Below, in pieces: positions 55,130 to 64,000 of a stretch of 64,000 nt of DNA. The DNA is from Siphonodentalium dalli (lineage: Eukaryota; Mollusca; Scaphopoda; Gadilida; Siphonodentaliidae): NCBI GenBank assembly GCA_032622095.1, contig CP136063.1:64059897-64123896 (forward strand), read 5' to 3'. The notes under the pieces are model-generated. The model ran no database searches, was not told the origin of the DNA, and saw nothing but the letters and a program-made list of their open reading frames with translations. Within the stretch, counting starts at the first letter, position 1. The number at the start of each line of letters is the position of its first letter. The translations under genes and the position numbers were made by a program.

Positions 55130-55634
55130 TTAAAGGCACGTGCGGCCTTAATTGTCGAAAATATTCATATTTGTTCCAAACTCCGTAAACAGAAAAACAT
55201 TAAAACGCATACAGTTCCGTTCATATATACCATGACTATCGCGTAAACAGCATGTTATAATAAAGACCTACTATATTTGACATAAGCAAGAGTCTGATTG
55301 TGTTACAGAAGACAGCACAATGCTACTGGCTAATCACACACAAATGGCATAAACGCTCTTTATTAGTTCCATATCAGGTATTCACCAACAAAGAACGCTC
55401 TTTATGTTTACCATCATAATATAAACAAACACCAGAAAGGTAACTTTTATGCTTTTGTTTACATAACAATGGTCAAACACATGACCATAACATACTGTTT
55501 TAATATGCGATATTTCTTATTTGTATACGGACAAAGTCTATCTACATTTTGATGTTCTTTATGTTTGTGGCGGTTTTTGACGGGTGGAAATATTTTCACA
55601 GGATACCCACCGCCAAGGCCAACCGTGTCTTTAA
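55130..55634. mobile_element. TTAA MITE, family E (copy E2)
   Basis: 505 bp in the orientation opposite to 30590-31091, TTAAAGGCACGTGCGGCCTT to AAGGCCAACCGTGTCTTTAA. It is closely similar throughout, including AACGCTCTTTAT twice. Confidence 0.85.
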
Positions 55635-56175
55635 ATTGAAATAGAATTAAATTTCAATCAATATTGTTAATTTCAGTCTAGGTCTCCGCTATCACTATTA
55701 TTGACCATCACAATGCTTAGATATCTGAGAGTACGATATAAGCTCACAAAAGTCATGAACAAGCATGCAATCTCGAGCTGGGACCACCCTTAATACTTGT
55801 TTCTCATCATCTACTTCACAGAAGGGGTCACCCCTAAGTAGTAACCGTATAGGAAACACACCGAACATACCACTATGACATCAGTTTGTTTGATCTAAAT
55901 TATTTAGCCCCAAAACAATAGTCATTTGGCAAATTATCTCATTCCTGTTCGAAGTGCCTGTCATCTACTGAAGTTGGATCCTACCAGGGCCATAAATTAT
56001 GTCTCATTGTGTCATTGTGTCCCATCCATGTAAATCGCTGAAAGTCAAGCATACATAAACGTTACCTCTATAAATAAATCAGATGTGGCTATGTGAAATA
56101 TGCATTAAATCCCCGTTTTCATAATAATGTATTCAGTATTATATGTAAATTTATCCAATAAAGATATTTTTCCCT
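55635..56175. other. no gene seen
   Basis: Nothing recognised. Confidence 0.35.
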
Positions 56176-56620
56176 TGAAGGTCCTCAATCCGAATCAATA
56201 GTCCCAATATCATCAGATTCCAACAACAAGAATTTTTTTTGAAATGCCGCTTCAGTTGACAGAATTAATTGCTCGAAAATAATGCTAACTGCAGTCAATT
56301 ATGGCATAAAATTGACAAAAACCTGTAATTTATCAACTTTTTGCTCAACGAATATTGCTGGTTTGTCAAACATCTGACACACACAAAAAAAAACTCAGTT
56401 GATTTTAGAGTTATTCATCTCCATCTGCAATTTGGTCAGAGAAAGTATTCTTGTCTGCTGTTTGCTGGGCCACGTAAAATTAAAATGATAGATTTTAAAA
56501 ATCGGTATCTGATCACTCTGAGCTTTGATGTTGTGGGTTCCTCGACTTGAATCAAATATTGTTCACCTCTGAAGTCAAGGAAATAGTAATCTGCGAGGGT
56601 TAATTCGGATTGAATTGCAA
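56176..56620. mobile_element. family C MITE, decayed (copy C3)
   Basis: TTGAAGGTCCTCAATCCGAA and TTAATTCGGATTGAATTG ends, with GATTCCAACAACAAG, TTAGAGTTATTCATCTCCAT, TCTGAGCTTTGATG and GACTTGAATCAAATATT shared with the other copies. TTAA ends are lost. Confidence 0.7.
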
Positions 56621-57129
56621 AAATTAAATTAAATAATTTTGCCTTGAAAATTGGTTGCTTGGCCAGATTCAACCTTCACCTGCCGATTGCATTTTGAAGA
56701 AATATAGTAACATGTGCTATATGGCTAATATCTCTTGACTGGCGCCATGGATATTGGTCTGGAAATTAGAGAAATGTTAGAGGCAATATCTCACTCTGAC
56801 CCATGTCTAACTGTGGCCCACATTCCTCTATATCTGGGGCTGCAACATATTCTCGTGCAAATAGGTTTATTTGTACCTAAATATTCACATATGTTCATAT
56901 TTTTTTTATTTATTTAAATTTGTTTAAATAAAAATTTAGAAAAACTAACGGCATTATTCACTCTGCCAGGGCACCCCGAGTCACCACACCAAATTTCGCT
57001 GAAATCTGAGCACCAATATTAACAAAGACATGTTGGTCTCAACTTTACTCCAGTCTTATATTATTATATATGTATATATAAACAGTCCCATGAAACATGT
57101 ATACATTTATTGATGGACGTGTCATGGGC
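56621..57129. other. old interspersed repeat, no gene
   Basis: 56935-57005 resembles 42045-42110 (GAAAAACTAAC, CTCTGCCA, CACCCCGAGTCACCACACCA). Confidence 0.4.
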
Positions 57130-57705
57130 TCTTCATACAGGATCAGGTTCATTATTCCGAAGGTTCCATATTCCGAAGGGTCGCTATCCCAAAGGTTCTT
57201 ATTAAGAAGGTTCGCTATTCTGAAGGTATGCTATTCTGGGCGTATTTAACCAGAAAAGATGGACAACTCTAATACCAAGTAGTTATTATTACCACGATTT
57301 TACAGTTATCCATCTTTATCTGGAAGACCACCCGTTTTGACCTCGTCCTGGCACGATTAGGCCCAGAACAATAAAAATAGCAAACTGCAAAGATCGATAT
57401 CTAATTACTCTGAGCTTTGATGGGTGGGTTCGACACTAATCAAATATTTTTTTTTCCACCGAAGCCAAAGAAAGAGTAATTTAGCAGCGTCTTATCGGAT
57501 TGAGTGCCTTTAAGTTATTTCCTTCATAAAAAGAGTCTTATGATAAAGAACCCTCTCAATACTTTAGAATATAGATAATAGAATGAAACTTCAAAATAAC
57601 AAGTTATAAAAACCTTCTGAATATTGAGGAATATAGAGAACGTTGTGAATAGCGAAACTTCGGTATAATGAACCTTGGGAATAGCGAACCTTTGGACATA
57701 GAGTG
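57130..57705. repeat. TTCCGAAGGTTC repeats in inverted blocks around a family C remnant
   Basis: 57150-57240 is an imperfect array of ATTCCGAAGGTTCGCT-like words. 57600-57700 carries the inverted form (AATAGCGAACCTTTGGACAT). Between them lies a family C MITE remnant (about 57255-57514), ending GGATTGAGTGCCTTTAA. A related word array occurs at 18640-18712. Confidence 0.6.
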
Positions 57706-57866
57706 ACATGTCCCCGTCCTACGGCCCATACGCACTGGCGTGATCGTATTTCCCAAGTTGGCCAGAAATACAGGCACTCCTATGAAACATACATTTATCA
57801 TTTTATAGATGGACGTACATGTACGTGTTCGTACGTGTTTTGGGTTGTCCATACGTACTGACGTAA
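57706..57866. other. repeat flank
   Basis: CCTATGAAACATACATTTAT and GATGGACGTACATG here repeat 57085-57125 (CCCATGAAACATGTATACAT, GATGGACGTG), so the same unit flanks both sides of the TTCCGAAGG blocks. Confidence 0.5.
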
Positions 57867-58435
57867 TCATATTATTATTTGTATATATTTATTATTATTA
57901 TTATTTATTATCATTCTGACAAACTCCTGTGACTTTTCATAGTAATTTTCATACTTCTGACGCGCACACATTTCCATGTGTCTAAAACTAGTAGATCTAA
58001 AAGGACGTTCTTCAAATGTTGATACTCGTGCAGGGTCAAAGCTTTCCTGCGAATACAGGTCAGCGGGATTTGTTAACACTGAGGCCTATGCAGATCATTT
58101 GGTGGATTGTAACCTACGCGATAATCCACTGGTGATACAAATTGAACGAAAACATAAATGAGCTAAAAATGTGGTCGAGGATAACTCATTAACTGTTATA
58201 CCGTACCTCAATTAAAATAATTGGTCCTCTGAACCGACGCCCTTGACAAAACGTTACGTCCACCTGGATTATAACGATGAGCTTGCGGTTGGCGTAGATC
58301 GTCATAGACTGAGGTAATACTCCTTGATTTCGTACGCACTTCGTACCGTAACACGATGACGTAATCACGCTTCAGTGTAAAGTGATAAGAGTTCGCACAT
58401 TTTGAAATCAACTCGATTCGCATTGAATTTTGCAT
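57867..58435 (-). CDS. possible gene segment, unrecognised and frame-broken
   Basis: Two minus-strand open segments with protein-like composition. The first runs from ATG 58435 to a stop at 58208 (75 residues, with SVYDDLRQPQAHRYNPGGRN). It ends at TGAG/GTACGG, a donor-like site. The second lies in 58170-57867: one frame gives SPVDYRVGYNPPNDLHRPQ and stops. The neighbouring frame, entered at acceptor-like GGCCTCAG, gives NPADLYSQESFDPARVSTFE and then HMEMCARQKYENYYEKSQEF, ending in an Asn run from an ATT microsatellite. The reading-frame change could be splicing or decay. No family recognised. Confidence 0.3.
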
Positions 58436-59223
58436 TCATATACGGAAATGTGCAATGAATTCAGTGAATTGGAAATTAATCACAACAAATTTGGGGACAT
58501 TAGCTTCATTTATCGTTGTTATTCTGGAAACGAGCTTGGTATAAATCAAAAATAGGCGTTGATTTGGAATTGATTGGATCGAGGTATGATTTCACAATTT
58601 AAAACTGTTGACGTGTTGTTTTGTTTTGAAGTGGTGACATTGAGATCATTGACACTTTGATGTTGAAATGGAAACGATGTGATAAATAGAGAATACCAGT
58701 GACCTCGACCCATAGTGATTTCGACCCGATATGGTGATCTCGACCCGTTATTTGTTTTTTATTTTTGTTTTATTTAAGTAAATGACTTAATGAGTAGGAG
58801 GAATGGGTCAGAAAATATGTCACATTGTTGGGTAGGGGGCAAGTCTTGTAAATCAATCATTCAATGTGACTGCCAAATCCACTGTGTAGGAACTGTTACA
58901 ATCGGAATATCGAAATTTGCATGTACATATTTCCTGAATTAATGCAATGTTTTAATCCATGGGAATGGAATTTGTAGTACCTCCTACTGGTGGAATAGTA
59001 GCAGCTGAGTAAACTTATAATTACAACTTGGCTTATAATTTTATGAACTGAATATTCATGATGTTATTGTTGGGTGGGGGAGGTAGAGGGTCAGTTGGAG
59101 TTGGACACCTCAGAAAGGACAACATGTACACGTAGGCTGTACCCACATCCCTGTATTACATACATACATACAGTTACATTGTAATAAAATGGCAGATCTA
59201 AATTAGGAGGCCAAATTCACATT
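58436..59223. other. no gene seen
   Basis: A GACCTCGACCC/GATCTCGACCC word occurs three times at 58700-58752. Otherwise unremarkable. Confidence 0.4.
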
Positions 59224-59581
59224 TTAAAGGTACTCAATTTGATTTGATGGTCCCCATATCATCAGTTTCCAACAAGAACAATTTTTGAAATGCCGCTTCA
59301 GTTATCAGAATCGAGTAATTGCCCAAAAATAATGCTAACCACAGTCAACAATAGTTCAAATATCTGACACATAAAAGCCACTTGATTTTAGAGTTATCCA
59401 TCTTCATCCGCAATTTTGTCCGAGGCAATCTTCTCGTCGACTGTTTACTGGGCCACTGAAAAATTATCGGTGGTGAAAAATAATAGATTTCAATCATCGA
59501 TATCTGATCACTCTGAGGTTTGATGGGTGGGTTCCTCGACATGAATCAAATATTTCTTACCCCCGAATAGGGGGGGGGGGG
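59224..59581. mobile_element. family C MITE, truncated at a poly-G run (copy C5)
   Basis: TTAAAGGTACTCAATTTGAT at the left. The copy runs to TTCTTACCCCCGAATAG and is cut by a 12-13-nt G run at about 59569-59581, so the right end is missing. Confidence 0.7.
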
Positions 59582-61636
59582 TAGTAAAAAATTTGCAGGA
59601 AGGTATGCCGTTTTTTTTACATCTGGCATTTCCGGGGACCCACCACCTCCAAACATGCAAAAAAAACATTTTTTACACCCACACCCCCTCCCCAAATTTC
59701 CCTAAATTTGGTCGAAAACCGCATACAACTATACTAATATCACTTATATGACTGGCAAATGATCTCATTTAGTTCCAATAACAGTTTAACCTGTTTCAGA
59801 AGCTGTTTTTATTTATTTTTTTAATGTTTTATAAATTGCTGATCATCTGTAAACCTACAATGCAGATCATTGTGCAGGATACCCAAAATTCCATAATTTC
59901 TAACTATTTCCTGATTAGTCTCAACCAGCACATTATCCATACCACTTTTGTTAGTCTACTGGAGCAACTTCTATTATACTAAACTTGCTGAAACAGGCTC
60001 CCTTCGGGCACCTATATTCAGCATCGGAGAGACCTGTGGCCCCTTTGTGGGACTTCATGCACATTTTGATCTTAGACAGAGCCTTTATTCAGCACCGGCC
60101 CTTTTGTGCGCTTCAAGCACGTTTTGATCGTTGAAACATTTTGATTTATATATATTGTTGTGACCGTGCTATTTTATATACCAAATCAGTATATGCCTTT
60201 ATTACATGCTACACATGTATACTAACTATGTTATTAAACCTAACTCACTAATATACATTTTATAGCCGCATTGTAATCATTTCATTCCGCGTACTTGGTT
60301 CATTCCATTTCGCGCTATTCCGTTCTGCACATTTCCCGTCCCCAGTCCCGATCTGTATTTTGCTATTCACTATTTCTATCTACGCCCAATCTCTTACCCG
60401 CTTAAGTCTTCCTCTGTCTAGTTCAGCGCCCAGTATTAGATTTAACTAAGGTGTTTTAGCCAATCACAGGTAAGCTTATTTACCGCGCTTTCTCAGTCCG
60501 TATTTCGTCACCAAGGTGTAAACATCGCTACATCGTATAACACTCTCAGTGTCATCCTAATTTCTTCATGCTCGAAGAATGTTAATAAGTTTAAGAAGTA
60601 ATATATGAATACTACGTTATGACATCTGACCTATGCTTTCCAAAGGATGGAATGTAATATTTGTTATATGTTTTCACCCGTTATTATAGCTTGTATTTTA
60701 ATAATATTGTCTTCGGTTTTGAAACTTTAGTGTTGTCACATTTGCATAAATATATTTGCCCCATAATGTAGGGATGTTGGAAATCGCACGCTGCGTTCAT
60801 AATATCCCTTTTATACCAGCAATATAGGTTTTATTTCTAACTGTTCGTCACAGTTAGGATTGTGTCAAAATAGTTGTTTATATCGACAATAGGGAAGTTG
60901 GTTTTTGACACAATCACATTTCACATATTTATTTATATCCATACTGGATATTTATTCGGCAGCAACTACAACCTATGTATTTGTTCGCCAGGGTCCTGTT
61001 GGTTATTTCGTTGGATCTCTGGATTTAGTCTAGGCTGTGCTGGGGGGTGATCGTCGCACATCGGGGGAATTTATGCGACCATCATTTTCTTATGGGAAAA
61101 TTACTCTAGTTTTCGAATTCAGAGGGCGCCGAGCCGAGATAGGTGACAAAATATAACTTTTCACTATGTTTCATAGGGTACCCTACCTAAAAAATGACAT
61201 ATTTTCAGAGGTTAACAGGCATTAGTCAACTGGTTAACAGGGCATCAACATCGGAAAGATTGTAAACATATTTGCAAATTATGGAACGAATATAGACACT
61301 TAATCAGATTCAACATCGTTTTCATGCTTTCGTTCTGATTTCGTGACGTCATGGTAAAATATGTAGCGTGACGCGTCAAACATTCATGGCGATTCAGACA
61401 AAGTGTTGTGCGTCAACTCTGTGCAAAGATAGCATATCTGTCGAATTCTTCCAAGTTATATATTTTTGGAAATGGAAGGGTACCCTCTATATATTGATGT
61501 TCTTACTTACATTATATCTTTCCAAGTATTGACATAATAGACAAAAACTTAACCCTCCCCCCAATTTCACAAATAACCACATATATGTGCCCATGCAGTT
61601 TGTGTCCACCAAATAAATTGACAATGCACAGGTTAC
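59582..61636. other. long stretch without a supported gene
   Basis: 60000-60130 has two similar 60-bp stretches (CACCTATATTCAGCATCGG... and TTTATTCAGCACCGG...). TGTTGTGACCG at about 60156 could open an LTR but no matching end, primer site or coding region was found. A minus-strand open segment at 61487-61600 ends in a donor-like AAT/GTAAGT. Nothing firmer. Confidence 0.3.
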
Positions 61637-62260
61637 CTTTTCATGTTGTGTAGAATCGTACGGCGACACTGATAATGTAAAACATCGTTCAAATCCTAGA
61701 TTAGGAAGGTAATACAATCCAAGATGGCGTCCAAGATGGCCGCCAATTTTTATATTGACACTCTATACACCAGATGTATGGTAACCGGACTAGATCATCA
61801 CGAGTGCTTTATGTAATATGGCCTTGTCGTGGATGGAGTCTGTATCTTAATACGTATAAGCCAATTGGCGACGTAAAACCGATGATGAAGACCAAAATGG
61901 CCGCCAAAATAAACAGAACTGTTCCGATAAAACGACCAACTTCTGAGTTGCAATAAAATCACATGGTATGACTGTTGTAGCTTTTTTGTTCGTACATATA
62001 TGTCATTGTGTCCAACATGATCCGTATCTGAAGAAACTAGGGACATTAAGATAGTAACTGTTAATTAATTTCTCGAAAATAACGACATCATATAATGTCA
62101 AATTGCCTAAATAGGACCGAATTTCAAACTGACATCCAATCATTTGATGGTATATATGTCAATGTTCTGCTACACGATGCTACAACTGGAAACATCAACA
62201 TTAGTATAGCAATAATGGAAGCCACAATGCCGATTAAAGCATGCCTATGCAGTGTATGCA
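61637..62260 (-). CDS. possible multi-pass membrane protein exons
   Basis: Three minus-strand segments bounded by plausible splice sites. Segment 62260-62134 (acceptor AACTATTAG) encodes HRHALIGIVASIIAILMLMF and PVVASCSRTLTY, one membrane helix. Segment 61942-61809 (acceptor TTTATTGCAACTCAG) encodes VGRFIGTVLFILAAILVFII, then GFTSPIGLYVLRYRLHPRQ and a stop, a second helix with a basic end. Segment 61695-61637 (acceptor ATTACCTTCCTAATCTAG, donor GAAAAG/GTAACC) encodes FERCFTLSVSPYDSTQHEK. The helix followed by G-F-x-S-P recalls the first membrane segment and loop start of invertebrate claudin-like tetraspan proteins. Phases do not join cleanly between the first two segments, so gene structure is unresolved. 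Confidence 0.3.
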
Positions 62261-63753
62261 CTAATAGTTATATATTCAATTATCAATAAATAAAGGAGTT
62301 TTTCCATGATAGTAGCACATTAGACCCGCAATCGTAAACCGTCTGGAGATAACGGACCTACAATAATTGCGGATATTTTGTTTATACGAAAATGTTGGCC
62401 AACTGTGTTCACATTACCCCGCCAATGTCGTCAACTGCTTACCATGGTAGTTGGTTTCTACGTTCAAAGAAGCGATGTTCCAATGTAATAACGGACAATA
62501 ATCACCAGCAATTTAGACCGAACTAAAACTGTTTTCTCTACATTTTCCCTCGGGATGCCACCACGCACGGAAATGGGTGTTTACATAAGCAGTTCTAAAT
62601 TCGTATTTGTTTAGTACTTCTCAACTCTGAAGATTTAGATAACAATAAACGGTTACATGTTCGTTGCAAATACTCATTTTATGAACTATTCGCAGTTGCA
62701 ACCGATAGTTTAAATCAATTTCCCACCAACGTACTATAGTCATGGGTGGTTGACGAGTTAATTCACAGGTTTATGCCCTCACTTCCATATCATTTTATTT
62801 CATACACGCAGTTCAGGTTTCACGTCGCTGTCGCAATATATTAATACATCTATTGAGCGTTTTGTTATGATGATCATCCATTTCGTCAAGAGACTTAGAA
62901 ATAATAAGTTTCTGCCATATTTTATATTGGATAAGGCCTATCCACTCGTAGACAATTTCGTTAGACATTTAACCACCGATAACATGACTTCATCATGCTG
63001 GTACTTATCAGCAATGAGTAACATACATCTATCGGATCTACACAGCCGGTGACACGATTAAGTTGATGTTCTGGTCTTATGTGAACCTAATTTAATCATT
63101 AGCTGTCAACCCGGGGAACACTATAAAAAAGTTGGTTGGCACATGTGCGCGGGCATTTCTGCCAAGTACGATAAGCCGAGAAGTTGCAATAGTTAATTCA
63201 CTGTGACAGTATTGTTGGATTAAATTGACATGACCAATCATATGATCCAATCCAATTACTCTTCAGCTGGATACGTGATTGTTCACAACAAGTAATTGTT
63301 TATCATAAGTAATTCATAAATGGCACTGAATGGCATGGGTATATATAATAGAAAAATGGACGAATTTTATTAATATTGGGACTAAATTCAAATTATAAGA
63401 AATATTTCTTTTTTCGATTTAATAAGGTGGCGAGTTAGAATCGACAATTCTGAAGACAAATTAACTTCAATCGCATAACCTTAGTCGAGACTAGATCCAT
63501 TTATTAAATGTAACACTTAACTGGTTTTCAAAGGGCAAATACGTTTGCATTATTTGTGTGCAATTTTACACGTACATTACCATAACTCAAAGCATGAAGT
63601 ATCTCGATCTAAATTCCTACCAGGTGTACACATAAGAAAGTAGAGAGATTACTAATTTAATATGCTGGAAGCAAAGGGTGTTGCTACTTTCGAAGTTTCA
63701 TATGTGTGGGATACTATGTGTAAGTTTACTATATGCCTTGCCCCATGTCGCAG
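62261..63753. other. no secure gene
   Basis: A minus-strand donor-like CCATG/GTAAGC at about 62440 follows an open stretch but lacks a matching acceptor. A plus-strand 61-codon ORF at 62867-63052 has no family feature. Confidence 0.3.
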
Positions 63754-63928
63754 AAGAATCCATATTATGAGCAAATAGGTCCAACAGCCATCAAATGTCC
63801 GACTGCGATTGTCTATATATGTCATACATTCAATCCAACATTCAAACAAGAACGTGTGTCATTGTCGAATATAGGACCGTCGCCACATGCAACGATGGAA
63901 CCTGGTTTGATTGTATGGTGCTCACAAG
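63754..63928 (+). CDS. possible internal exon at window edge, unrecognised
   Basis: 175 nt open on the plus strand between acceptor TGCCCCATGTCGCAG and donor CACAAG/GTAAAC. It encodes KNPYYEQIGPTAIKCPTAIV, then a stretch with CHTFNPTFKQERVSLSN, IGPSPHATMEPGLIVWCSQ. Three Cys, Pro-rich, no recognised domain. The frame also stays open upstream to an ATG at 63739, so a non-spliced reading is possible. Confidence 0.3.
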
Positions 63929-64000
63929 GTAAACTTACTCAAAATATACCGACCCATTACGGCTTCAACTTCCTCAATATTAAGCTAAAATAAGGATTTA

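Noticed and set aside
60156-60960. Possible solo LTR (TGTTGTGACCG... )
   Set aside because: No matching CA end with duplication, no primer-binding site and no adjacent pol; too weak to annotate.
1-64000. Intact tRNA genes
   Set aside because: I looked for A-box plus GGTTCGAnnCC pairs on both strands and found only isolated A-box-like words; a covariance search could still find one I missed.

Overview
The window is eukaryotic, almost certainly from a bilaterian animal and most probably a mollusc (bivalve-like). It is AT-rich, with intron-sized gaps, no operons and few long ORFs. It is saturated with small inverted-repeat elements, long poly-G/poly-C runs and CCGTCCGTC-headed interspersed repeats whose tandem cores end in GAGTTATGGCCC, a type common in bivalve genomes. 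The species call is inference; the sequence itself shows only style and repeat content.

Protein-coding content is thin. The clearest gene is a minus-strand C2H2 zinc-finger protein (44155-44898, seven fingers). It is followed by a decayed array of further fingers in 43441-44154. A 1500-bp hAT-type transposon (11587-13086, exact 8-bp target duplication) carries an intact 223-residue ORF resembling the N-terminal part of ZNF862-like hAT transposases. Assembling splice sites by eye gives several exon-level candidates. These are a cysteine-rich two-exon 3' end (2612-3249), an astacin-like exon with the Met-turn (4089-4228), a PHD-like terminal exon with a frameshifted partner (24459-26197), membrane-segment exons (61637-62260), and several unrecognised ORFs. 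Retroelement relics are a Ty3/gypsy pol C-terminus (1425-1698) and the 3' end of a CR1/Jockey-type reverse transcriptase (25173-25797). A 5S-rRNA-like segment lies at 6673-6791.

Most of the window is mobile DNA. At least five families of short non-autonomous elements end in TTAA target duplications. They are called here A (TTAACCC ends with a shared 67-nt hairpin core) and B to E (all beginning TTAAAGG or TTAAAGR). Several are nested, and in one case an empty site is present in the same window. A hAT-like MITE family sits at 34.3-34.8 kb. Two 1-kb elements with AGGCCAAA ends lie at 5304-6331 and 33280-34319. Large fold-backs lie at 49.5-50.6 kb and 52.1-52.95 kb.

The most striking structure is a 4.8-kb element (27326-32116) with about 545-bp terminal inverted repeats and a 5-bp duplication (TTTCT). 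It sits inside a roughly 155-bp tandem array. It contains a 105-bp minisatellite and a nested TTAA element. Its CACACTG ends and 5-bp duplication are compatible with Transib/RAG-like chemistry, but no transposase was found. A second notable structure is a 50-bp minisatellite whose unit is the 3' end of the astacin-like exon plus its splice donor.

The genes do not form a pathway. The window reads as an intergenic or intronic, repeat-dominated region with a few genes and gene fragments.
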